From Monarcha castaneiventris obscurior (lineage: Eukaryota; Chordata; Aves; Passeriformes; Monarchidae), in contig JAMPIT010000417.1 of NCBI GenBank assembly GCA_026261815.1, forward strand, positions 8,651,501-8,715,500: 64,000 nt of DNA, in the 5' to 3' direction. The position numbers and the translations under genes were made by a program. The notes beneath the pieces were generated by a model. That model worked only from the letters and a program-made list of their open reading frames with translations, did no database searches and had not been told where the DNA came from. Position 1 is the first letter of the stretch. Each line of letters starts with the position of its first letter. Positions 14,171 to 25,085 of the stretch are shown here, piece by piece.

Positions 14171-14314
14171 GGAGCTGTCCTTCAGCACCGCGGGCCGCGG
14201 AGCGCTCCGCCCGCACCGCCGCCCGGGGAGCTGTCCTGCAGCACCGGCGGCCCGGGAGCGCTCCGCCCGCCCCGCCGCCCGGGGAGCTGTCCTGCAGCAC
14301 CGCCGGCCAGCGCC
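14171..14314 (+). repeat. 56-bp tandem repeat (about 2.6 copies) carrying RE1/REST half-site-like motifs
   Basis: GGAGCTGTCC recurs at 14171, 14227 and 14283, exactly 56 bases apart, and in every copy is followed at once by T[T/G]CAGCACC (14181, 14237, 14293). The first two units differ at only a handful of positions; the third breaks off after about 32 bases. The motifs resemble the two halves of the REST/NRSF site (left TTCAGCACC; right GGACAGCGCC, reverse complement GGCGCTGTCC). The third copy continues as TGCAGCACC, three bases, then GGCCAGCGCC. That is a near-canonical site whose gap is one base longer than usual. A 56-bp period would shift the reading frame in each copy, which argues against coding. 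Confidence 0.85.
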
Positions 14315-14332
14315 GACACCGACACCGACACC
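14315..14332 (+). repeat. (GACACC)3 microsatellite
   Basis: Three perfect copies of GACACC directly follow the 56-bp repeat array. They are flanked by GCC runs. Confidence 0.85.
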
Positions 14333-14335
14333 AGC

Positions 14336-14409
14336 GCCGCCGCCGCCGCCTCCGCCGCCGCGGGGGAGCCGTCCAGCGCCGCGCCGCCAACGCTGCCGCC
14401 GCCGCCGCC
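14336..14409 (+). repeat. Two (GCC)5 runs
   Basis: GCC is repeated five times at 14336-14350 and again at 14395-14409, with more irregular GCC/TCC triplets between. Such CGG/GCC runs are common in CpG-island leaders and prone to length change. Confidence 0.85.
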
Positions 14410-14613
14410 TTGATGCAGTAGCGGGGCCCGGGAGCCGCCGGGGGCCGCCGCGGGGCAGGGGGTGCCGCAGCCGGGCTCCGCTCCGCGCCCACCGCCCGGA
14501 GGGGCGCCGCGCCTGTCCCCCTCCTCCCCCTCCCCAACCCCCCACCCCAGGAGCCCCCCTCTCTCCTCGCCCACCTCCGCCGGGAGCGAGCGCCGCGGCT
14601 GTGCGGAAAAGCC

Positions 14614-15543
<930 letters not shown>

Positions 15544-15558
15544 TGATTCTGGACCTCC

Positions 15559-15616
15559 ACACCCCCCCACCCCTTCCTCTCCCACCACCCCACGTTTCTC
15601 CCTCCTCCCCCCAGTA
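15559..15616 (+). promoter_or_regulatory. C-rich pyrimidine tract just downstream of the exon 1 donor
   Basis: Fifty-eight bases, almost all C and T with several C7 or C6 runs, start 20 bases inside the intron and end CCCCCCAG. The exon 1 donor is weak (GTATTT lacks the consensus +4 to +5 AG), so a C-rich binding site for splicing regulators such as PCBP/hnRNP K or PTB could matter. That role is inferred. Confidence 0.35.
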
Positions 15617-16295
15617 AATCCCTCCACATTCCACCATTTTCTCACTTCATTCCTTTCACCGTGGATTGAGAGTGGTGGGCTCAGTTACTCAGGGCACAGA
15701 GGCAAGAAGACAGGCAAAACATTCACTGTTCCGTTCCCTTCTCCCTTCTTCTTTCCCACCCTCCCCCCTCCCACCTTCCCCCAAAAATTCACTTCCTCCC
15801 TCCAACTGGAATAATGTGTGTGTTACAAAACCACCGAGAGATCCTTTCAAAAAGCAACTGTGCAGTCTGCCTGTCTTCAGCTTGTTTGTATTGCCTGGGT
15901 AAGCAATGCCAAAATGCTGTGTTATTGCTGTGCTCCGGCTGCAACCAGAGAGTGAAATAATTGCTCTCTTTGCAAATGGCTTATTTGCAAAGACAAGACT
16001 GTGAGTGAGGGGCTATGTGGGGAGGAGGTGATTGCAAAGCACTTTGGATGCAATTATTAGTTCACTTTAGGAAGGAAAAAGAGAGAAAGGGAAGCAACCC
16101 TGTTACATCCAAAATGTCTCATACAGAACGACACCAGTCATCTCAAACAGAGTTCAGAGCATTTTGTAATGTCTGTAAGCAACCACATCTCACTGGGCTG
16201 GGTGCAGAGGGGTCTAGTTGGCTGCTGATTGGTTTGGTTTGGGGCTGGGATTTTTCCCCAGTTTGTTTGCTGTTGGGAGGGGGGGTTTTGTTTGG

Positions 16296-16307
<12 letters not shown>

Positions 16308-16338
<31 letters not shown>
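16308..16338. repeat. (T)31 homopolymer
   Basis: An unbroken run of 31 T follows a G/T-rich stretch. It could be the tail of a reverse-oriented retrotransposed sequence, but no element body or reverse AATAAA is visible beside it. The length may be unstable. Confidence 0.9.
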
Positions 16339-16341
<3 letters not shown>

Positions 16342-19300
16342 GTTTATGGTAAAGGCTTAAAATAAACAAGTCTCTGAATGGAGAAATCAGCCTAAGTCTG
16401 ATGTGGTGAAACTGAATAGCAACTCAGTGACATGTCTGATGACAGAAGAGACACCACTGCAGCCAACTTCTGGAATCAGACGTTCTAAAGGGAGGGGGAA
16501 AGAAAAGAGGGGCCAGTGATTCGCTTTTAAATATGTGTTGCTGAGTACTGCTATTGGCGTACGTGTGGGCTGGGGAGGTGGTCTTCAGCCTGTGCTGGAG
16601 GCAGAGGGGCGACCGATGTAAATGCGTGGTTTATGTTACACACGTAGTGAGAAGGAGAGAGTGAGAGCCCAGGAGCGCACATTACAGCCCATTGTGAAAG
16701 CCCTGCTCGTGAATCAGCTCCCAGCTGGACGGTGGGCTGCCAGGGGCTCATGGACATCCAGGGATAAGACCAGTGTCTGCCGGTGTCCACCGGAGCTGGG
16801 TGTGCCTGGAGCTCCCTGTCAGGAGAGAACGGCAAGTGGGTACCGCAGAACTGGTTTTCTTAACCCGGCACTGGGAGATGGAAGGCAGGGGGAAGGGGGA
16901 AATAAACTATGTACGTTTTGATGTCTCTCACCAAAGAAAGCTAAAGCTGCTGTTTGGAAATGGTTGTGTCCAGGAAGAAGCGTGAATTTCCCCCCCGTTC
17001 TTGGTGCAAACGGTTGAGTGATGGCTGGACATGTTTTGAATAGCTAAGTGACTTCATTGAGCGATGGTCTATTTGACGCATACTGCATTTAGTGCCCTTT
17101 GTCAACCCAAACTGCTGCCTTTTAACATATCCTGCAGAGGAGCTCTATGCTGAATACTATATGCTGTATCCACGCCAGAAAATCAATAGCAGTAAATTAA
17201 TGGGGGATGTTTTAAACACACTTGCTCACACACACGCACAGATTTCCTGCAAATAGATAAATACATAGAGGTATATATTAATAAAAAATGAAAAGCCTTT
17301 CACACAGATATTCATTACAACCAGGGAAGGAGACATCTCCTTAATTAAAAATTAATGAGAGAGAGAAGGGGAAAAAAAAAAGCCCAAATGCAAAGCCATG
17401 CAGGGAAGAGAGGCTGCGGGGATGAACTCCCTTCCTGAGCCATGTCCCCAAGCTGGAGGGCGGAGGGAGGCTGGGGTGGAGATAGAAGACATGAGGACCC
17501 CAGCCGGGAGAGGCAGTGAATTCAGATCATGTCTATCTGCCCACAGAACCGTACCCAGAGGGACGCGGTCTGAGGGGGAGGAGGAAGGGGCGGGTGAGGT
17601 TTGTCAGATTGGAGGAGCTCGGGGCTCCTTCTCCTTTACATCTGACAGGACCCCACAGGCACTGTTGAGAAGTGGCTTGCATGGCAAAAGAATGTGCTTC
17701 CAATTAAAAGCTCTGAAGTGCCCCCAGCCCCCACCATGTTGCGCTGCCAGCCCAGGTCCCCTGCCCTCCCTGCTGATGCTCTCCATTGCGCTTAAAACCA
17801 TAGCCCTGCATGAAGGGTGTGAAATGCAGCCTGAGCACAACCTGCACGGCCCTGCCGGGGTGCTCTCACTCGCCCCACACACGTGAGGGTTGGGCTGGCC
17901 CAATCCCCTAGCTCCCAAATGCTGGCCAGCAGCAGCAAGTGGGGTAGGAAGGTGCAATGCACCACAGGGAAGCTGAGCCCAGCTCTGAGTCCCTCGCCTG
18001 AGGGCACAGGTTGCACTAAAACTTGGATAAAGACTTGGTTGCAAGAGCATCTCGGCAGAAGGCAAAACCATCCCCATGGGCACACGCGGTGCAGGGCCTG
18101 AGCATGGGTTTGCCTCGTGAGGTGGCACAGCATAGGTTTGGCACTGGCACTGATGGGATGCCTCTGCTTGGCTTCCCTCAGCCCCACAGCCTGCATGGGG
18201 TGGTGGCTGGCACACTCTTGGTCCCAGGACAGCACAGCCAAATATCCCCACCAGCCCTTGGGTGGCAGGGTCCTTACTGTCACGTCTGATCACCTTAGTG
18301 GGGGGTTACCTTTTTTCTTGTCAGAGGGAATCAGAAAAGTGTCCATGGTTGATTCCCTCTCCCAGTGAAAGCTTCTTGCTGGTGATCAGGAGAGAGAAGG
18401 ATGGAGAAAAGGCTCCTTTCCCCCATGATACATGGAGTGGGTAGATTGGTGGAGGGAAGGGCTTAGTCCCAGGAGGCTGTAAAAAGGACAAAAACCTTGG
18501 ATCTGTTCACAGCCTGCCCACAGTGTGGCAGAGGCACCTGACAAAGGATGTGGGACAGACACTCCTCTGCCTGGGGTGGATGTCAGGGCAGCTCTATAGA
18601 GTGAGGAGAGGTAGTGAAGAGGAGGGCAGGAGGCTTTTTAACAAGAAAATAATCAAAGAAGGAGTTCAAACTGCCATCTGCTACTGATAGGAAGCCTCTG
18701 ATGATGTTGCCTTCATTTCTGGAAACGTGGAGGAACGCTGGCATTAGTCAACACTGTAGGCTGTCAGAGATGGTGGACACCTCATGTTCAAGTTATCCTG
18801 CTAAATCGTCTTTTCTCTTCTTGGCCGAGAGATGCAGTAGGAAAAAAGGATGTGAGCGCTTATCTTGGGCTGTATGCACAGATATGTTGTGGTCAGAATT
18901 GCAAGCTCCTCTTGGAGAATTTGGTCCCCAGGCTCTCAATTTTTGAGTTTCCCTCTCTTCAGTCATTCTATTCCCTACAATGGACTCTCAGACAGCATTT
19001 TCAGATCTTTGTATTACTTCAAAGAAGAATGTAATTTCGGAAGTTTCTCCTCTATTGGGATTCCTTTCCCCCCTTTCTTCTCTCCTACAGTGCACCCCTG
19101 CTCCATGGTGGGACTCAAGCACACAGGTGGTGTCAGTTCACATTACTGCAGATCATGCTTCTGATTTTTTCCTAATCCTCCTCAAGATGATTCTCTCTCA
19201 GACTTTGGGGTTGCCCAGATATGTCTCTGGGCCATTCCAAAGTCTGTGCCCTTCAAGAAAAATGGTTTTTCTCAGCCCTTTAATGGTAGAGGCACAAAAC

Positions 19301-21384
19301 ACACACGAACAGCAAACAATTGAGATCTGCAAGCTCATGCCCCACATGGATGCTGCACCTCTTACAACTTCGAAATGGCTGCGGATCTTCCAGCCTAATT
19401 CCTTCTTGGCCCTGAATGTTTTAAAACCACTTTTTATTATGAGTGATGCCTTGTCTAATTCTTTCATTAGCTCCTGTAGGTCTCCTACAGGATCTCAAAA
19501 AGTGAGGGACGATGCCTTATCAGGGTCTTATGAAGCAAGAAAATGAAATGTATTTTATATCTGTAGGTTATTGGTTTTGTCATGTTGTCATTATTATTAA
19601 GAAACGGATAGGTCTGGGAGGCTTTTATACTGAGAAGGAGGGAGAGGAGAGTCCAGGGCAGGCAGGCATGAGTGATGCGCATGGGGTTAGACATCCCTGT
19701 AGATCTGACTGGTGTGAAGGCAAGTAATTGAATGGATGTTGGTGGAGAAAATAATTCCTGCCTAGAGACCCTTCCCAAGGAGAATTAATGAGCTGATCTG
19801 TTCCCTTTCCAGCTTGTTATATCTGAACGGTGCATGAGAACTAAGTGCAGATTCAGTGTTTGCAAAAACGAAGAGCTGACAGCAAAGTGAGGCAGGGCAC
19901 AGGCAGTGGACAGGCTTCTGCCAGATGATTCTGGCGCTGCATCGCTTCCTCTCACTGCCTTCTCCCACTGCTGTTTGTTCCTGGTGCACCTCTTTCCTTT
20001 CACATCCATTTTATGTGTAGGGTTTTTTCCCTATTTTCCCTCTTACCTTTCATGATTTTCTTTCTTTCAGCCGTTGTTTCTGTCAACATCCCTAGTTTTG
20101 CCCTGCAGAACTGCCTGCCGTCCTACTTCCAAGGATCCACAAACCTACCAGGGTTCTTTCCTCTCATCCTTGCTGACCTAATCCAGGGCCTTTTCTGAAA
20201 ATTCAGTGCACTTAGCAGTAGATTAAGTCAGGGTCTCCATGCCTTCACAGTTCAGGACCAGGAGCATCCTAGCCCAGCCATGAGATGCAGCAGGAGGAAA
20301 TGACCCGGCACAGAGCTGATTGCTGCTGGCGTTGCATCTGCCGGGGAGAAAAAGGATTCAGAGCTGGACAGGCCTTGGGTGAAGAGGAAGACAAAGGATT
20401 TTTAGAAGTGGGGTGGCAGATGGTGAGGAAGAATTACTCAGGATCCCAGACTTGGGTGGGTTTGGTTCTCCTCTCAGCTTGAATTCACACCTGACTGAAG
20501 TCACCGAGAAGGCAGGGATTTGAGGGGCTGAGACCTGCAAGCTCAGCTCCTTTGTAAGATTTGACAAGGAAATGCTGTTCCTCACTAGTGAGTTGCCAGA
20601 ACAGACTTTTAAATTGCTTTTAAATTATGAATCTTCCCGCTGACAGAGAAAGAGGAATGGGTTAATATTGTCCTGAAATGCACCAGAAATTGCCTTGCTG
20701 AAAAGAGTGAGAGTGAAATGCAGTGGGAGGGACATGGAGATGCAGTGTGGCAGCAGTAATGTATAAAGAAATTACACAGAGCTAGAACAAATGTCTCTTT
20801 GCCAGGGAGACCAGGAGCTATTCCTATCTAATGTTTCCCTTTTAACCCATCCCTTTCCCCATGCAGCCCTCTGAGCCCCCATCTCACTTGGTTGCGGTTT
20901 GGTATGATCTAAGCAAGAGTTTTGGGGGAGGAGGACTGCTGAGGTTTGACAGCAGAATCTCCATATTTATTTAATTTAAAAGCAGTAGCGAGGAGGTTGC
21001 CGGGGGGAGCAGGGAACATTTCAGGCTCTCAGATGGCTCTGCCCCCTGCCCCTGTTTTAAGAGCAGATTCCCAATCAAGCATACCCGGTTTATCCCAGGG
21101 GGAGCCCTCGCTGCTCCATTCTGCGCTGCTTCTCCCTTCCATATTGCACTCGTTGTCAGAGGATGTGCTGCTGCCTTCCTTTCACGGGCACGAAACCTTC
21201 CCCCTTGAAGGGGGCTCTCAAGGAGGGAAGGGGGCTGCTCCTGGGGGTATGGGTTACAACGGGGCTCCTGCTCCATGTCCTCCCCCCACAGCCCCCAACC
21301 CAAGGCAGCAGCCACCCAGCAGGGGAAACACAGAACGTGGAGCAGGTTAGGCATACGCAGAACGGAATGTAAATACAATACACC

Positions 21385-21735
21385 TAAAAGTTATTTTTCT
21401 CTTGCCTGTATGACCCCAGCTTTTTCCTCACCCTCCATCTTTGACTCATTCTATCCATCTCCATTTTAATTTGTTCTCGTTTCCCTCCCCTGTTTTTTCC
21501 TCTTTATTTTTCCCTTTCATCTTTATGTCTCTTCTGTGCTTTCTCTCCAAAGCATCTTCTCCTTCATTATTTCTCCCTGTTTGTCTCCAAGTTCTCTGAG
21601 GCCCATCCCCCTGCTCTTTCCTCTGTTATATTATCTTGTCCTTGCTCTTCTCTGTCCCCTTTGCTCCTGCTGTCGCATCTCTCGTCTTTCCTCTTCTCCC
21701 TGCCATCATTTACCCCTGCCTTTACCCCATCTTAC
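21385..21735. repeat. C/T-rich low-complexity tract
   Basis: About 350 bases of strong pyrimidine bias on the + strand, with TCTTTATTTTTCCCTTTCAT-like content. It produces Ser/Leu/Phe-rich open frames that I do not regard as genes. Confidence 0.5.
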
Positions 21736-22829
21736 ATACAATCATTCTCCCCAGCTAAAGGACCCCATTCTTTTGGAGCTGTGCTGCCTGTATGCTCTAA
21801 AGAAACACTTTTCCAACCTCTTTCTGCCTGTCCCCCTCCTCCTTTCTTCAGCCAGTGCCCCCTCCTCAAAGCAGTGTATGACACCAGTTGCTGTTGCTAT
21901 CTCCTGGTACCCCTATAGCAGCTCAGCTACCTCTGAGGGGGTGAGACCAGAGCCCCTCCCTCTGCTCCCCTCATTGCTCACTGCCTGTGGTCAAGCCAAC
22001 CTCCCTCCACTTTGCTGCCTCCAACCTCCCATGGCCGGAGGGCTCACTGGCAGCTCAGCTGATGAGCTGGCTCATCTGCGTGCAGCCAGCAACTGGGCTG
22101 GAAGGAGCTCGTGGCAGCCCTAAATGCCCTCCCTGGCAACCCTCAGACATGGATCAGGCCAGGATCCAAATGGAGAATAAGGGTCTCTCAAGCCATAACC
22201 CTGGGGCAGTTGCTGTGCACTACAGGGAAGGATCTCTGGTTGTCAGGGAGAAGAGTCCCTGCGAGCAGTCATCCTTTTTGAACTGTTTTTAGGGGAATGA
22301 TTTTCTCTGAGATTCTCAGGAGTACCTAAGGTGGGGAGGTGAATGGGGCTGGGAGCTCCAAGCCCCATGGTTGCCTGAATGAACCTCAGTGAGGAGGGGC
22401 AGAGGGTATCACTGGCTGGTGAGAAAAGGGGGATTGTGTACCATGCAGGGCTCTACAGGAACCATGGTGACTCACTGGGTGCCAAAACGGGGACACTGCT
22501 GTTAATGGTCTATTGCAGCACATGGCTGCAGACAGAAAACCCACCACCAGCAAGTCCCCAGGCACAAGGAGTAGAGCAAAGAGGATAGCAGAGAGTGCAG
22601 GAGCAAGGGCCATCCAAGGGTGGGGTGTTGCAAAGAATAGGGTTCATAAAAGGGGGACAGGGACAAGGAAGAGTAGGAAAGACTGTGTGTATGAAAGCTA
22701 GGCATGTTTGCCTGGAAAAGGAGGTGAATGAGAGGGAAAGTGATTGGATTGTGTTGAATAATGAATGGGCTAGAGAAGGTGGATCAGTAGCTCTTGATTT
22801 CCCCATTTTGTAACACACAGACAAGAGGA

Positions 22830-22995
22830 CCTGACATGAGTCACCGGAGACCCAGTTAAAGCTTTCTCATTTGATGCATATCAGGGCTGTGGAGCTCATT
22901 GCCACTGGAGCTCTCATGGCCAAGATTTTAACAACATTTAGCAAGCAAGTGGGCATTTACGACAGAGTTCACGAAAATTAAGCATCCTCCTAATG
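22830..22995 (+). repeat. Ancient L3/CR1-like LINE 3' fragment
   Basis: The segment GGGCTGTGGAGCTCATTGCC, followed by an 'atggccaagattttaacaacattt' type block and GAAAATTAAGC, follows the conserved 3' region of old CR1/L3 elements (the 'tgtggaactcattgccac ... gatggccaagag' layout). It is heavily diverged and its ends are approximate. The assignment is from memory of the family consensus. Confidence 0.5.
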
Positions 22996-23599
22996 GATGT
23001 GAACAGCATTTTGGGTGTTTTGTAATTCAGCAATTAAGCCAGTCGCCATAAAAACTAGGATAACATTTCACAAGGGCAGTCTATCCCCTATCTGACTGCC
23101 ATGTGGTTCTTGCCTCTTCCCTGAAACATTTGTCAGGGATTAAGCAGAGCTCAGATTTACTTAGTCTGGCATTTCTTTTGTTTCTAGACGCTATGCTGTG
23201 CAGTTGCAATGTAAGATGCAAACTAGGCCTGCATTTCTGCTGGTGTCAATGACTGCCCTAATTTGACAAATTAACAGCGAGTTTAGGTATTTCTACCATA
23301 TTTTGCTAGGAAGTATCTGGGATAGAAAGCAATTAAGAGCATATGGAATTAAGTGGAGTCCTTTTTCTTCACACCCCAGGGTATAAAGTAAGTAGTTGGC
23401 AATGAAGGTGCTATATATGTGCAAAGAATTATTATTGTTGAAGTCCCTGCTTCCCAGAAAGCAATAGGCTTTGGGTCTCTTTGATGCTATCATGACTAAA
23501 TTAGAAACGAGGTTGTCTCTTTTCTCTTGTATCTGTGGAAATGATTACTGCACTGGCATCCGATGACGTGCAACACTGTAGTGTTTCTATGCACAAGAG

Positions 23600-23860
23600 A
23601 TGGAGGCCCAGTTCTCCCCTGGTTTGCACTGATGTAACCTCGGTGACTCGGATGGAGCCACGCTGCTTACGCTGCCCGTGCAGGCGAGGAGAGGGCGACG
23701 CCGAGGAAGGGCTGTGCGTGCTTTAAACAGCCATGCCCCCAAGGTCACCGCCAGTGACGTACCCAACAAACCGGGGGCTAAATTCACTTCTAGTGGGAGT
23801 GGGTGAGACAGCCCCAAACTTAATGAGATTCTGCATTTATTTACGCCAGCTGTTCACCAA
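23600..23860. repeat. Possible ancient amniote interspersed repeat
   Basis: Phrases such as CCCAGTTCTCCCCTGGTTTG, CACTGATGTAACCTC and GCATTTATTTACGCCAG recall a widespread old amniote repeat with 'tttacacc...gtgtaactc' motifs. I cannot name the family securely. Confidence 0.3.
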
Positions 23861-24534
23861 GTTCCAGCAGTTCCTTTTCAAACTATTCCCATTTTCATCA
23901 TCTTTCACCCTCAGTAGAAAAATTCAACTTGGCTGCCCTTCCTGTGGGGCAAAGATTCTCATACAGACTCCTCACCTTGGATGGGTGAGTGTGTAAAATG
24001 GCAGAGGTGACCATGAACTTGCTGGTATTCACCTCTCCATTTCTCTTCTTTCTGCATTTCTATCTTTGTTTGAATCTCTTTTTTATTGACAGTTTTCTGT
24101 CTCTCAGCCCCATTTATTCTCCTTGTGTTACAGAAAAGCTCTCCCATAAAATTCCAAACTACACAATCAGAGTCTTCATACCAAGCCCTGCAGGATAGGT
24201 GAAATCCACTTCTGTTTCTGTGGCACAGGCGACTAAAGTATTTATACTAGCTTCCTATCAAATCTATAACTCCCCAGAGGAGCATAGGGACTTTATCCTG
24301 CACTTCCTATTCCCCCAGAGCATACACTCCTATCTGCTAGCTGTGAAAAACAGAAAATGAGGATGGTATACAAAAACTTGAGAATGCAATGTCATCCTAT
24401 TCATGGGTAGGGATTTTTCTGATGTGTGTTTTTGCTAGAAGCAAGCAAGTATAAATTTCTGATTTAGCTTGTTGTATAAAGAATACATTCTGTCAAATAA
24501 AGAATAACACTATCCACCTCCGTTCCTTGGATTT

Positions 24535-25085
24535 TCTATCCCTTTCTGATTTTTCTCTTCCTATTTCTCAGTTTTCATTCTCCTTCTGAACATGATTTTT
24601 TTTTTTTAGTGCCTGTTTTATTTTTCTCCTCCCACTCCTTCATAACAACATTTCATTCTTAAATTTGCTATCACTCAGAGAACTTCTCTCTTTCTTCAGG
24701 TCTTGTTTATATCACCAGTGTAGCTGCAGTGAGATGGATCATGCATGAACACTGAATTTTTCCCAAGTTTAAGGTTGTGTCCATTCAGTATCACAGACCA
24801 CTGTGAATCAAATGACTCTTTGTCCAACCCTGTTTGCTAACTTCTGCAACCTTACTGTGACCTGCCCATTGTAAACAGTAAATTTCTGAGGACCTGTTCC
24901 TGGAGCTTCATCTCCTCCTGAGGATGTTGCATAATATTTTTCTTTCTTAGTTCAATTTTTTTTCACCCTTGGTTTTCATTTTTCTTCATTTTCTTCATCA
25001 TTCTTCTTCAGAATTCACTGTTTCTTCTCTTCCATTTTTCTCCACATCATCTCTCATGTCTGCATTTTTCTCCCACAGCCCTAAC
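24535..25085. repeat. C/T-rich low-complexity tract
   Basis: The + strand is dominated by TTTTCTCTTCC-like words, interrupted by a more normal patch near 24,720-24,900. No gene is visible. Confidence 0.4.

Larger units (their letters stand above)
13790..14612 (+). promoter_or_regulatory. CpG island promoter of CACNG2
   Basis: About 820 bases are extremely GC-rich with CpG at nearly full expected density, in sharp contrast to the AT-leaning DNA on both sides. GC-box-like sequences (GGGGCGGG, CCGCCCC) recur, and I see no TATA box at a convincing position. It lies 0.7-1.5 kb upstream of the stargazin start codon, as expected for a TATA-less neuronal promoter. The exact transcription start cannot be read from sequence. 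Long open frames here on both strands (up to 370 codons, rich in Ala, Pro, Arg and Gly) arise because stop codons are rare in such GC-rich DNA; I do not regard them as genes. Confidence 0.85.
15617..22829. other. Intron 1, first part, without recognised genes
   Basis: Between 17,390 and 18,300 the DNA is GC-rich but not CpG-rich, and it has overlapping open frames of 160-229 codons on both strands. None has a recognisable domain, and the simultaneous openness of several frames points to base composition. Around 17,030-17,370 the DNA is AT-rich with TTAATTAA/ATTAAT motifs and might be a regulatory element. Confidence 0.5.

Noticed and set aside
15600..15616. CCCCCCAG as a recursive splice site just inside intron 1
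   Set aside because: The AG is followed by TAAATC and not GT, so no donor can be regenerated there.
17398..18293. Open frames of 162, 163 and 229 codons on opposite strands
   Set aside because: A locally GC-rich block keeps several frames open at once. There are no domains, no consistent start and no splice structure.
21536..22123. 195-codon plus-strand frame
   Set aside because: It begins in a C/T-rich tract, the sequence is Leu/Pro/Ser-biased and it resembles no family.
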